The notes below the pieces were generated by a model. The model did no database searches. It saw only the letters and a program-made list of their open reading frames with translations, and was not told where the DNA came from. The position numbers and the translations under genes are program-made. DNA of 64,000 nucleotides from the NCBI GenBank assembly GCA_963709655.1, contig CAVPXF010000039.1:62001-126000 (forward strand). The letters are read 5' to 3'. This document shows, piece by piece, positions 56,008-64,000 of the stretch (within the stretch, counting starts at the first letter, position 1; every line of letters begins with the position of its first letter). The DNA comes from Roseiarcus sp963709655 (lineage in GTDB: Bacteria; Pseudomonadota; Alphaproteobacteria; Rhizobiales; Beijerinckiaceae).

Positions 56008-58443
56008 CTAGACGAGGTCCACTGTCACCGTCCCGATTTTCCCGTTGAATCTGAAAGGCGCGCGATCGAAATAATCGAACGAGACCGGCGAGCCGAGGTC
56101 GACGCCGACGTCGAGCGTTTCGCTGGCGGAGAACGCGCCAGCGACGGTCCGCTTGACCGCGACGCGCATCGCCTCCTGGTCGTCGACAAGAATCGCCACG
56201 TCGGCGGGGCCGCCGGGCTTTCCGATCAAGGTTTCGACCACGATGCGATGCCTGCCGGCGCCAATCGGCGCGGCGGACTTGCCGATGTAACGCTCGATCA
56301 TCATCATGTTGTATTCGTAAACGAGCTGACCCTTGTCCATGTAGAGGGTCAGGCCGCCGCCGATGCCGCCGAGCGCGTAGATGACGCCGGTCGCGCCATC
56401 GTTGGCTTCCAGTTCCACGACGACACGATTGCTCTCGCGCCCAAGTCCGGGCCCCGCGAATTCGGGCAGCCGGGTCGTCGTCGAATCGAAGTCCCAGTGG
56501 GTGTAGGGGACCTTGACCCGATCCTCCGGGTGAAGGCGCGTCCACAAGCCCGCGCCGACCGGAAACACCTGGTTGTCCTTGGCTTCGGCAAGAAACAGCT
56601 TCTTCATCTCCGCAAGGCGTTCTGGCTGCTGGGCGGCTAGATCGTCGGCTTCGGAAAAGTCGCCCCGGATGTCGTAAAGCTCCCAGCGATCGGTGTTGGC
56701 GTCCCATGTGCCGAGCCCCGGCGTGACCGGCAGCCATGGGATCAGCGGACCGAACGCGGCGGCGATCCAGCCGTCGTGGTAGATCGCGCGGCTGCCGTTG
56801 TTCTCGAAATACTGGGTCAGCTTCCGGTCCGGCGCTTTGGCGTCGCCAAAAGCATAAGACATGCTGACGCCGTCGAGCGGCAATTGCTTCCATCCATCGA
56901 CCACATCGGGCGGTTTGATCCCGAGGATGTCGTAAATCGTCGGCGCGATATCGTTGAGGTGGTGGAACTGCGGTCGCGGCGTCTTGTCGGGTTTGATGCC
57001 CTTTGGCCACGAGACGATCAGGGGATTGCGCGTGCCGCCGAAATGCGAAGCGACGAGCTTCGTGTAGCGGAACGGCGTGTCGCCAGCCCAGGCCCATCCG
57101 GCGTGATACATGCTGTCGGTCTTGGCGGTGCCTAGCGCGTCCAGCCCGCCGATCTTGTCGAGCGCGTCCAATTGCTGCTCGATCGTGTTGGAGATCATGT
57201 TCTGCGCGAGGAGTTCGCTGATGGTGCCGTTCTGGCCTTCGGCGCTCGAGCCATTGTCGCCGAAGACATAGAAAATGATCGTGTTGTCGCGAACCTTCAT
57301 CTCTTCGAGGCCGTCAACGAGCCGGCCGACCTGTGCATCGACGTGCTCGACGAAGCCCGCGAAGACTTCCATCAGCCGGGTCTGGAAAGGACGCTGCGAT
57401 TCCGGGATGCTGTCCCACGACGCCATGGTTTCGGCGCGTGGCGTCAGCTTCGTGTCGGGCGGAATCCAGCCGATCTCCTTTTGCCGCTCAAAGACGCGTT
57501 CGCGATAGGCGTCCCAGCCGGTATCGAACTTGCCTTTGTATTTGTCGGACCATTCCTTGAAGACGTGATGCGGACCGTGCGCGGCGCCCGGCGCCCAATA
57601 CATCAGGAACGGCTTGTCGGGCGCAAAGGAACGGTGCTTGCGAAGCCACGCCAGCGCCTGGTCCGCCATATCCGAGCTCAAATGATAGGCCGGGTCGTCT
57701 GGCGGCTCGATCGGAATGGTGTTCTCGAACAGGCGCGGCTCATATTGCGAGGTCTCGCCCGCCATAAAGCCATAGAAGTAGTCGAAGCCGTAGCTCGTCG
57801 GCCAGTGGTCGAACGGACCCATGGCGGTCGTTTCGGTCGCCGGCGTGTTGTGCCATTTGCCGAACGCCGAGGTCTTGTAGCCGTAGTCGCGCAGCACCTG
57901 CGCGACCGTCGCCGCGCTTTTTGGAATGACGCCCGTGTAGCCGTCGAAATCGAGCGCCCGTTCGGCGATCGTGCCGGAGCCGACGTGTTGGTGATTGCGC
58001 CCCGTCAGCATGGCGGCCCGGGACGGCGAGCAGATCGAGGTCGTGTGGAACCGATTGAAGGCGATGCCGTCGTTGGCGAGGCGCGTCAATGTCGGCGTAT
58101 GGACTTCGCCGCCGAGCGTATCGGCCAAGCCGAAGCCGACATCGTCGAGAAGGACGATCAGGATGTTTGGCGCATCCGGCGGAAGATGGTTCGGCTCGGC
58201 GCGCCGGACATGCTTCAATTCCTGCAACGTCGGCCCCGCCGTGCTGGCGGTGGGCACCGGAGGAAACGGTAGGACCGAGCCCAACGCTTCGTTGACCTGC
58301 TGAGCGAAAGCAACGGTGGTCGCTTTGCCGACAACCGCCGCAGCGGCGATGCCGGCGCCGACGCCGTTGACGATCGACACGAGACGGCGCCTCGTAACGC
58401 CGCCGGCATTCGGCGGGTCCGCGACTTCCCTAGCGCTTTTCAT
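56008..58443 (-). CDS. Arylsulfatase (formylglycine-dependent, secreted by Tat)
   Basis: An 811-residue type I sulfatase that hydrolyses sulfate esters, probably in the periplasm. An N-terminal twin-arginine-like signal (VTRRRLVSIVNG followed by a hydrophobic run to AFAQQ) is seen. The metal pair DD is in NILIVLLDDVGFG (D100, D101). The sulfatase signature CSPSRAAMLTGR places the formylglycine cysteine at C138. The later GKWHN and FGDNGSS motifs are present. At this length it resembles large soil arylsulfatases with an extra C-terminal domain. ATG 58443 lies 31 bases after the DUF1254 gene. No FGE/SumF gene is in the window. Confidence 0.93.
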   Translation of the reverse strand: MKSAREVADPPNAGGVTRRRLVSIVNGVGAGIAAAAVVGKATTVAFAQQVNEALGSVLPFPPVPTASTAGPTLQELKHVRRAEPNHLPPDAPNILIVLLDDVGFGLADTLGGEVHTPTLTRLANDGIAFNRFHTTSICSPSRAAMLTGRNHQHVGSGTIAERALDFDGYTGVIPKSAATVAQVLRDYGYKTSAFGKWHNTPATETTAMGPFDHWPTSYGFDYFYGFMAGETSQYEPRLFENTIPIEPPDDPAYHLSSDMADQALAWLRKHRSFAPDKPFLMYWAPGAAHGPHHVFKEWSDKYKGKFDTGWDAYRERVFERQKEIGWIPPDTKLTPRAETMASWDSIPESQRPFQTRLMEVFAGFVEHVDAQVGRLVDGLEEMKVRDNTIIFYVFGDNGSSAEGQNGTISELLAQNMISNTIEQQLDALDKIGGLDALGTAKTDSMYHAGWAWAGDTPFRYTKLVASHFGGTRNPLIVSWPKGIKPDKTPRPQFHHLNDIAPTIYDILGIKPPDVVDGWKQLPLDGVSMSYAFGDAKAPDRKLTQYFENNGSRAIYHDGWIAAAFGPLIPWLPVTPGLGTWDANTDRWELYDIRGDFSEADDLAAQQPERLAEMKKLFLAEAKDNQVFPVGAGLWTRLHPEDRVKVPYTHWDFDSTTTRLPEFAGPGLGRESNRVVVELEANDGATGVIYALGGIGGGLTLYMDKGQLVYEYNMMMIERYIGKSAAPIGAGRHRIVVETLIGKPGGPADVAILVDDQEAMRVAVKRTVAGAFSASETLDVGVDLGSPVSFDYFDRAPFRFNGKIGTVTVDLV

Positions 58444-58474
58444 GCTGTTTCTCGCTTGCTTGCCGAATTGAAAT

Positions 58475-59872
58475 CTATTCTCCAACCGCCGTGATCTTCG
58501 GCGGCTGCCAGGTCTGGTTCACGATGTCGTCCGCGGGCAGGTACGTGCGCATGATCATGAAAAACTGCCCCTCGGGCGCGGGCAGCCAATTGCTTTCCTT
58601 GTCGGCGCCCGGCGAGTCCTTCTGCACTGTGATCGTCAGTCCGCCATCCGGGTCGGACTTCAACCCCGTGCGATCGCCGACCGAATAGCGGTCGATCGGA
58701 TTAGTGACGAGATTGTACTGAAGATTATACATGGTCACCGACCAGAACGCCTTGACCTTCGGCTCGCCACCCTTGTCGAAATGGATGACGTAGCGATTCT
58801 TGCCGGTCAGCGGCTTGCCGTCACCGTCGACCGAGACATTGAAGTATGTCGCCTCGACCGGATCGTTGGCGACGAAGCCCGCCAGCATCTGCACGGCGCG
58901 CCCCAGCCAGTCACGGGTCGGCGTCGGTCGTCCCGTCCAATCGGGCGGATAGTTCCAGCCGTTAACGGCCTTTTGCGCATATCCGTCGGTGAAGGCACCG
59001 GCGATGATTGTCTTCCCGTCGATGGCGGCGCGGGCGAGGCCGCGTTTCGTGCCTGCGTCCTGCGTGTCGACATCGAGCCCCGGCCCGATTCCGATGCGCG
59101 CAAACTGCCGCAGCATATCGGCGTCGCGCGCGGGCGGCGGGACTTCGATCATCGCCCGGTCGATTGTCTTCCAGTCGGCAAGCGGGTCGGCCTTCGGGTC
59201 GAACGCCCGCCAAACGACAGCGTCTTTGGGAGGAGTGATTTCCGCTTTGCCCCATTGCGAGAGGGGCGTCAGCTTGTACTCGTCCTGGATCTTGTGCGCG
59301 GCGTCGAGATCGGACGCGTCCTTCACATAGGTACGGCCGAGGATCGTGGCCCATGGGGTGGATGACGGTGGCAGCGCTTTTACGCCATCGGGCAGCGTTC
59401 CTTTCCAGTCGGGTCCGACGATGGCGTAGTTCCCGGCCTTCGTTCCTGTGGCGCGCGTGCCTACATAGGCGAAATTGTCGCCCATGAAGTCGACGATTTC
59501 CATGGTGTAATAGCGGTCCGAAATTGCCGGCACTGTGAGGATGACCGGCTCATCCTTAAGGTAAACCCAGGCGCGCGAATAGAGCGTGTCGTTGTTGGGC
59601 GCGCCGCCGCTGAGGTGCTTCGCGTCCTCAAGATGCCGGATGTGGTCGAAACGATCGGCCTGACGGTCGATCGCTTCGGTTCTGAGCCATCGCGCGTTGG
59701 GCATGTACGCCCATGGGAAGGCATACAGATAGGCCTGCACGCCGAGCGTATAGGCGTTCTGCTCGCGCCAGTCGGGCTTGCCGTCCTGCGCTTCGGCGAC
59801 GTGGGCCCGAATTGCGAGCGCGGCGATCGTCGCCGCGATCTTCAACACATCTCGAACGCTGGCGGTCGCCAT
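58475..59872 (-). CDS. DUF1254/DUF1214 exported protein
   Basis: A 465-residue exported protein with a signal peptide (LKIAATIAALAIRAHVAEAQD). The DUF1254 domain comes first (NAYTLGVQAYLYAFPWAYMPNAR, NNDTLYSRAWVYLKDEPVILTVP, DRYYTMEIVDFMGDNFAYVG). The C-terminal DUF1214 domain follows (RYVIHFDKGGEPKVKAFWSVTMYN, QKDSPGADKESNWLPAPEGQFFMIMRTY). The family has no firmly known activity. It lies upstream of, and is likely cotranscribed with, the arylsulfatase, so the two may act together in the periplasm. Confidence 0.9.
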   Translation of the reverse strand: MATASVRDVLKIAATIAALAIRAHVAEAQDGKPDWREQNAYTLGVQAYLYAFPWAYMPNARWLRTEAIDRQADRFDHIRHLEDAKHLSGGAPNNDTLYSRAWVYLKDEPVILTVPAISDRYYTMEIVDFMGDNFAYVGTRATGTKAGNYAIVGPDWKGTLPDGVKALPPSSTPWATILGRTYVKDASDLDAAHKIQDEYKLTPLSQWGKAEITPPKDAVVWRAFDPKADPLADWKTIDRAMIEVPPPARDADMLRQFARIGIGPGLDVDTQDAGTKRGLARAAIDGKTIIAGAFTDGYAQKAVNGWNYPPDWTGRPTPTRDWLGRAVQMLAGFVANDPVEATYFNVSVDGDGKPLTGKNRYVIHFDKGGEPKVKAFWSVTMYNLQYNLVTNPIDRYSVGDRTGLKSDPDGGLTITVQKDSPGADKESNWLPAPEGQFFMIMRTYLPADDIVNQTWQPPKITAVGE

Positions 59873-60145
59873 GCGATCCCTCCCTTGCCTCTGAACCGAT
59901 CCGCCGGCCTCGAGCCGCCTTCAATCGCGCGATGCGAAACGCTGCTCTCGTCGCGCGCCGCATCGCAAGGGCCGTCGTCCGGTTTTCCCGGGCGAGGCCG
60001 CGGCACAGGGCGCGTAGCCTGAATCCGGGCCAAAGATTGACCGCCGGCGATCAATCGGCAAAGATTTCAGGAGACTTTTTTCGCCTGGCCCACTCGACCT
60101 TGCCGCCGACGGGCTTTCGCTCAGGCGGCGCCCGTTGGAAGGACC

Positions 60146-60841
60146 ATGCCCAAACGCAAGCGCGCCCACGACGTCGTTTCGCAACACGGCTGGCTGAACT
60201 TCACGCCGCCGCCGTTCCGCAAGAGCGTGCTCGATCGCTGCAAATTGCTGGAGTTCAAGGCCGACGCGACGATCTATTCGGTCGGCGATCCGCCCGGCGG
60301 CATGTATGGGCTCGTCCGCGGCAATCTGGCGATTTCGATCGCGCCCGGCGAGCGCGGGCCCTACATCGGCCATTTCGCCCAGCCGGGCACATGGTTCGGC
60401 GAGGCGGCGGCGTTCACCGAGCAGCCGCGCCGGATCGGCCTCGCGGTGACGCGCGACACGGACGTGCTTCACCTGCCTTTGCCCGCCATCCGCGAGATTG
60501 TCGCGGCCGATCCAGGGGCGTGGCGGTTCTTCGGGCTTGCGGCGATCGCCCATTACGACGTGGCGATCGGCGCCGCGGACGATCTTTTGATCCGCGACCA
60601 TGTCAGGCGCAGCGTCGCGGTGCTGCTCCGCCTCGGCGGCTGCCGATATCGCACGATGCATGGCGCCAAGGCGATCGAGGTCGACGTCAGCCAGGACAAT
60701 TTCGCCGCGATGGCCAATCTGGCCCGCACGACCGCCGGGACGGTGCTGAGAAAGCTCGAAGCCGACGGTCGCGTCGAGGTCGCCTATCGCCGCATCCGCA
60801 TCCTCGACCCCGACGCGCTGAGGGCCATGCTCGAGGCGTGA
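60146..60841 (+). CDS. Crp/Fnr-family transcription regulator
   Basis: A 231-residue regulator with an N-terminal cyclic-nucleotide-binding-like domain (about 25-140; YSVGDPPGGMYGLVRGNLAISI, GTWFGEAAAFTEQPRRIGLAVTRD) and a C-terminal winged helix (VDVSQDNFAAMANLARTTAGTVLRKLEADGRVE). The cAMP-contact residues of true Crp are not fully present and there is no Fnr-type cysteine cluster, so the ligand is open. It lies divergent from the DUF1254/sulfatase genes by 273 bases and could control them. Confidence 0.9.
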   Translation: MPKRKRAHDVVSQHGWLNFTPPPFRKSVLDRCKLLEFKADATIYSVGDPPGGMYGLVRGNLAISIAPGERGPYIGHFAQPGTWFGEAAAFTEQPRRIGLAVTRDTDVLHLPLPAIREIVAADPGAWRFFGLAAIAHYDVAIGAADDLLIRDHVRRSVAVLLRLGGCRYRTMHGAKAIEVDVSQDNFAAMANLARTTAGTVLRKLEADGRVEVAYRRIRILDPDALRAMLEA

Positions 60842-60963
60842 AAACGACCGCCGCCGCCGGGCCCGGCGCCCGCGACCTCAATTTACCATGACTCAAAGCA
60901 TTTGCTTTGGCCATTTCGAGGTCACGCTATATTCGTTCTTACAAGCCGATCAGGAGATCCCGC

Positions 60964-61462
60964 ATGTCCGACATCGCCGACAGCCCCCTCCCCGCCTGTC
61001 GTCCGCCGCGACCGGACGCCCGAAGCGCGCCAGGCGGCACGGACGAAAAAGGCCGAGCGGGACCGGCGGATCCTCGGCCTCGTCAACCGTGGCGTCTCGG
61101 TCGCCGAGATCGCCGAACGGGAGGGCGTTTCGCTCGGCCATATGCGCAATCACGTGCGGGCGATCCTGCTCAGGCGCCTGCCGCCGCCGCCCGCCGAGTA
61201 TCTGGCGCTGCAGGTCGGCCGCCTCAACGAAGCGTTGCTGTTATCCTATAGTCAAATGTACAATCAGGAGACGGGAGCCGACTTCAAGGCCATGGACCAT
61301 GTGATGAAGATCCTGCGCGAGCTCGACCGCTATCATGGCTTCGCGGCGCCCCGGCGAGGCCGCGAGGCCGCGCCGGCACCCGCGGCCCTCACCGCCTCGG
61401 CCCAACTGGCGCTCGCCGCGCCATGTGCCGAACGAATCGAAAATGGCGCCCCAACCAACTGA
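60964..61462 (+). CDS. HTH-containing hypothetical protein, apparent frameshift near the start
   Basis: AGGAGATCCCGC-ATG at 60964 is a strong start and gives MSDIADSPLPA. The conserved part, however, is read one frame over: RTPEARQAARTKKAERDRRILGLVNRGVSVAEIAEREGVSLGHMRNHVRAILLRR (helix-turn-helix), then LALQVGRLNEALLLSYSQMYN and MKILRELDRYHGF. A single-base change in the CCCCCTCCCC run (about 60985-61000) would join them. The body is intact and typical of a small DNA-binding protein family in Rhizobiales without known function. A TTG start at 60902 in the second frame lacks a ribosome site. Confidence 0.55.
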
Positions 61463-61536
61463 AAACGCTCGAATTCGGACTCGAAAATGGCGCCGCCCCC
61501 CCGCGCCGGCCGAGCTCCCCGGCGTCGAGGGGGGTC

Positions 61537-63225
61537 CTACCGCGCCGCCGCCCGCCTGACGATCGCCCTGGCGTCGACCCCGGTCAGCGCGCCGTAATTG
61601 TGGGCGCCGCGGGTCTCGAGCCGCGAGCGGCAGAAGGCCTCCGCGACCGGCGAGCCGGCGCAAATGAGCGAGGCCGCCTGAAGCCCGGTCGCCAGCCGGT
61701 CGCAAAGGTCGCGGGCTGAGGCCTCGAAGGCGTCGAGGTCGCTGAGATCGTGCTTGAGACGCGCGACATGGGCGTCGAGCGCGCCGCTGCCGCCCCTGGC
61801 GCGGCCGACCTCGTCGAAATAGGCCTCGAGCGTCTGCGGCGAGCGGATGAGGGCCCGGGCGATGTCGAGGCACTGGACGTTGCCGCTGCCCTCCCAGATC
61901 GCGTTGATCGGCGCCTCGCGATAGAGGCGCGGCATCGGCGAATCCTCCATCACCCCCGAGCCGCCGACGCATTCCATCGCCTCGGCGGCGTGGCCCGGAA
62001 CGCGCTTGCAGATCCAGTACTTGCCGACCGCCGTGCCGAGCCGGACGAGCGCGTCCTCGTGCGCCTCGCCCCGATGATCGAGCGCCCGGGCGATGCGCAT
62101 CGTCAGCGCGAGCGCCGCCTCGGCCTCGATCGCCAGGTCGGAGAGCACGGCGGCCATGATCGGCTTGTCGACGAGCAGCGCCCCGAACGCCTTGCGCTGC
62201 CAGCAATGATCGATCGCCTGGGCGACCGCCATCCGCATGCCCGCCGAGGAGCCGATCATGCAATCGAACCGGGTCATCGCCACCATCTCGAGGATGGTCG
62301 CAACCCCCCGGCCCTCCTCGCCGACCAGCCAGCCGATCGCGCCGCGCAGCTCCGTCTCGCTCGAGGCGTTGGAGACGTTGCCCATCTTGCGCTTCAGCCG
62401 CACGATCTGCAGCGGGTTCTTCGATCCGTCCGGGCGCCAGCGCGGCACGAGGAACGAGGAGATCCCGGAGGGCGCCTGGGCCAGCACGAGAAAGGCGTCG
62501 CACATCGGCGCCGAAACGAAGTACTTGTGGCCGACGAGATCGTACAGGCGCCCCGGCCCCTGGGGCCCGACCGGAATGGCGGTCGTCGTGTTGGTGCGGA
62601 CATCCGAACCGCCCTGCTTCTCGGTCATCGCCATGCCGATGGTCAGGCCCTGCTTCTCGGCGACCGGGACGTTGCGCGGGTCGTAGATGCGGGCGGTGAT
62701 CTTGGGCAACCACTCGCGCGCCAGGTCCGGCTGATGTTTCAGGCAGGCCGCAGCGGCGAAGGTCATCGTGATCGGACAGCCGTGCCCGGCCTCGACCTGG
62801 CTCTGCATGTAGAAGCCGGCGGCGCGGGCGACGTGGGCGCCCTCGCGCGGGTCGGTCCAGGGCGAGGAATGAAGGCCCTCCTCGATCGCCGACCGCATCA
62901 GCTCGTGATAGGCGGGGTGGAAGCGGACAAGGTCGACGCGGCGCCCGTAGCGGTCGTGGGTGTCGAGTTCGGGCGGGTTTCTGTTGGCGAGCGCGCCCCG
63001 CTCGAGGCTTTCGGCCGAGCCGAGGCGGCCGCCGAAGGCGCCAAGCCTGTTGGCCGCCCATTCGGCGCCCTCGCGGCGAACCGCATCCTTCAAGGCGGCG
63101 TCGAACTCGTAGAGATTGTAGTCGGCCAGTTCGACCGGCTGGTTGATCACCTCGTGGGTGACGGCGCCGTAGGGGTCGAAGGGCGCGCGAGCGGCATTGG
63201 CTCGGTCTGGAAGGCGGTCCACCAT
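61537..63225 (-). CDS. AidB-like acyl-CoA dehydrogenase
   Basis: A 562-residue flavoprotein of the acyl-CoA dehydrogenase superfamily, closest to the AidB/isovaleryl-type group. It has the long N-terminal domain, the FAD region GMAMTEKQGGSDVRTNTTTA, YFVSAPMCDAFLVLAQ, and the middle catalytic region RLKRKMGNVSNASSETELRGAIGWLVGEEGRG. Then come YWICKRVPGHAAEAMECVGGSGVMEDSPMPRLYREAPINAIWEGSGNVQCLD and a C-terminal helical domain. In E. coli, AidB is induced by alkylating agents and protects DNA. The ATG at 63225 has GAGGAA in front and is preferred over a GTG at 63240. Confidence 0.92.
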   Translation of the reverse strand: MVDRLPDRANAARAPFDPYGAVTHEVINQPVELADYNLYEFDAALKDAVRREGAEWAANRLGAFGGRLGSAESLERGALANRNPPELDTHDRYGRRVDLVRFHPAYHELMRSAIEEGLHSSPWTDPREGAHVARAAGFYMQSQVEAGHGCPITMTFAAAACLKHQPDLAREWLPKITARIYDPRNVPVAEKQGLTIGMAMTEKQGGSDVRTNTTTAIPVGPQGPGRLYDLVGHKYFVSAPMCDAFLVLAQAPSGISSFLVPRWRPDGSKNPLQIVRLKRKMGNVSNASSETELRGAIGWLVGEEGRGVATILEMVAMTRFDCMIGSSAGMRMAVAQAIDHCWQRKAFGALLVDKPIMAAVLSDLAIEAEAALALTMRIARALDHRGEAHEDALVRLGTAVGKYWICKRVPGHAAEAMECVGGSGVMEDSPMPRLYREAPINAIWEGSGNVQCLDIARALIRSPQTLEAYFDEVGRARGGSGALDAHVARLKHDLSDLDAFEASARDLCDRLATGLQAASLICAGSPVAEAFCRSRLETRGAHNYGALTGVDARAIVRRAAAR

Positions 63226-63329
63226 GGCGGCGTTCCTCACGGCTGAAGTTGCTGACGGCTCTAGTACTTCCCTTCAGTCGCGGAAAGCCCCCCGGCGACG
63301 GCGGCCGCGAATCCTGCTAGTCCGCATCC

Positions 63330-64000
63330 ATGCCCGTCCCGTTCGACCGTCGCGTGACCCCTGTTCGCCCCGACCTCGCAGCCGCGGAGCTCAGCGGCCT
63401 TGTCGAGGCGCCGCGCTTCGTCGAGGGCCGGCCGATGCAGGTGACGGAGGCAAGCGCGCCCTTGCGACGGGCGCCCGCGCCCGACGCGCCGCTCGAGACG
63501 GAGGCGTTGTTCGGCGAATGGGTCACGCTCTATGACGAGAGCGAGGGCTGGGGCTGGGTCCAGCTCGAGCGCGACGGCTATGTCGGCTATCTGCCGGCGT
63601 TCGCGCTCGGCCCGCGGACCGAACCGACCCACCGGGTCGCGGCGCTCCGCACCCACGTCTATCCCGGTCCGTCGATCAAGCTCGCGCCGCGCATGGCGCT
63701 GTCGCTCGGCGCGCGGGCCGCAATCGTCCGACGGGCGGACGATTTTGCCGTAACCGTCGACGGCCTCTATCTCTGGGCGCGGCATCTGGCCGAGGTTGGG
63801 TCCAGCGAGGCCGACTTCGTCGCGGTCGCCGAGCGCTTCCTGCACGCGCCCTATCTTTGGGGCGGCCGGACATCCGAGGGGATCGACTGCTCAGGACTTG
63901 TTCAGGCCGGGCTGACGGCGGCAGGCCGCGCCGCGCCGCGCGACAGCGACCAGCAGGAGGCCACGATCGGCGAGCCGGTGCGGCCGGGGGCTACGCTGAC
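63330..64000 (+). CDS. NlpC/P60 peptidoglycan hydrolase (truncated at window end)
   Basis: The visible 223 residues hold two SH3b-like domains (about 35-95 and 100-155; TEALFGEWVTLYDESEGWGWVQLERDGYVGYLP) followed by the start of an NlpC/P60 domain. FLHAPYLWGGRTSEGIDCSGLVQ places the catalytic cysteine at C187. The catalytic histidine is beyond the window. The family cleaves peptide cross-bridges of peptidoglycan. No signal peptide is evident at the chosen ATG. It is divergent from the acyl-CoA dehydrogenase gene by 104 bases. Confidence 0.92.
   Translation, partial: MPVPFDRRVTPVRPDLAAAELSGLVEAPRFVEGRPMQVTEASAPLRRAPAPDAPLETEALFGEWVTLYDESEGWGWVQLERDGYVGYLPAFALGPRTEPTHRVAALRTHVYPGPSIKLAPRMALSLGARAAIVRRADDFAVTVDGLYLWARHLAEVGSSEADFVAVAERFLHAPYLWGGRTSEGIDCSGLVQAGLTAAGRAAPRDSDQQEATIGEPVRPGATL

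Noticed and set aside
55147..56640. Long plus-strand frame covering the Asn-repeat protein and the arylsulfatase end
   Set aside because: Its product consists of shadow-type residues, including VDVAVDVHV runs that come from the antisense of the NVNRN repeat.

Overview
The window looks like a GC-rich chromosome segment from an alphaproteobacterium of the order Hyphomicrobiales (Rhizobiales), perhaps near the Beijerinckiaceae/Methylocystaceae. This rests on the acnA-ccmA-ccmB order, trpF directly abutting trpB, the type of purC, pgm and glmM proteins, DUF2934 and DUF1328 proteins, and the abundant REP-like repeats. The family-level placement is a guess. No rRNA, tRNA or CRISPR array was found.

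Layout. 0-2.6 kb: the end of an RND efflux permease and its periplasmic adaptor. 3.5-16.2 kb: mostly core genes. These are a YCII protein, trpB/trpF without trpA, divergent pgm and glmM, an acetate symporter with its DUF485 partner, purC, a MoaD-like protein paired with an Asp-box propeller protein, and a cupin. 16.2-23.1 kb: an accessory hotspot that starts at a patatin gene whose 3' end recurs downstream. It holds IS and P450 remnants, a TetR/SDR module, a second SDR with a copy of the same operator, 200-bp direct repeats, and a small ParA partition cassette with helically phased upstream repeats. 23.1-29 kb: a methyltransferase, an ABM monooxygenase, acnA and ccmA-ccmB.

29-37.8 kb: a block lying between ccmB and ccmC. 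It holds DoxX, a GluR0-type glutamate-receptor-like potassium channel, an MFS carrier, a ParE-type toxin-antitoxin pair, katG and a chemoreceptor. ccmC-ccmD-ccmG resume at 37.8 kb. They are followed by an AT-rich two-gene cassette (39.8-40.8 kb) bounded on the far side by a decayed copy of the ccmG 3' end.

41-45 kb: an AI-2E family exporter, small envelope and stress-type proteins and an adenylate/guanylate cyclase. 45.2-52.3 kb: a reductive pyrimidine-degradation locus. It has a RutR-like TetR gene (frameshifted), a near-perfect RutR box, an N-carbamoyl amidohydrolase, a dihydropyrimidinase and a four-gene NitT/TauT-type ABC importer. 52.5-60 kb: a GMC oxidoreductase with an SDR, an asparagine-repeat secreted protein, and an arylsulfatase with a DUF1254 protein. 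60-64 kb: a Crp/Fnr regulator, an HTH protein, an AidB-like acyl-CoA dehydrogenase and the start of an NlpC/P60 hydrolase.

Several genes carry single-base frameshifts (about 10.13, 45.56 and 61.0 kb). These are either real decay or residual assembly errors; the sequence alone cannot decide. The strongest candidates for unusual biology are the type Ib-like partition cassette at 22 kb, the AT-rich lysozyme-like/secreted-protein pair at 40 kb, the 24-codon ORF with a full-length anti-16S Shine-Dalgarno at 10.7 kb, and repeated duplication of gene 3' ends at island borders.
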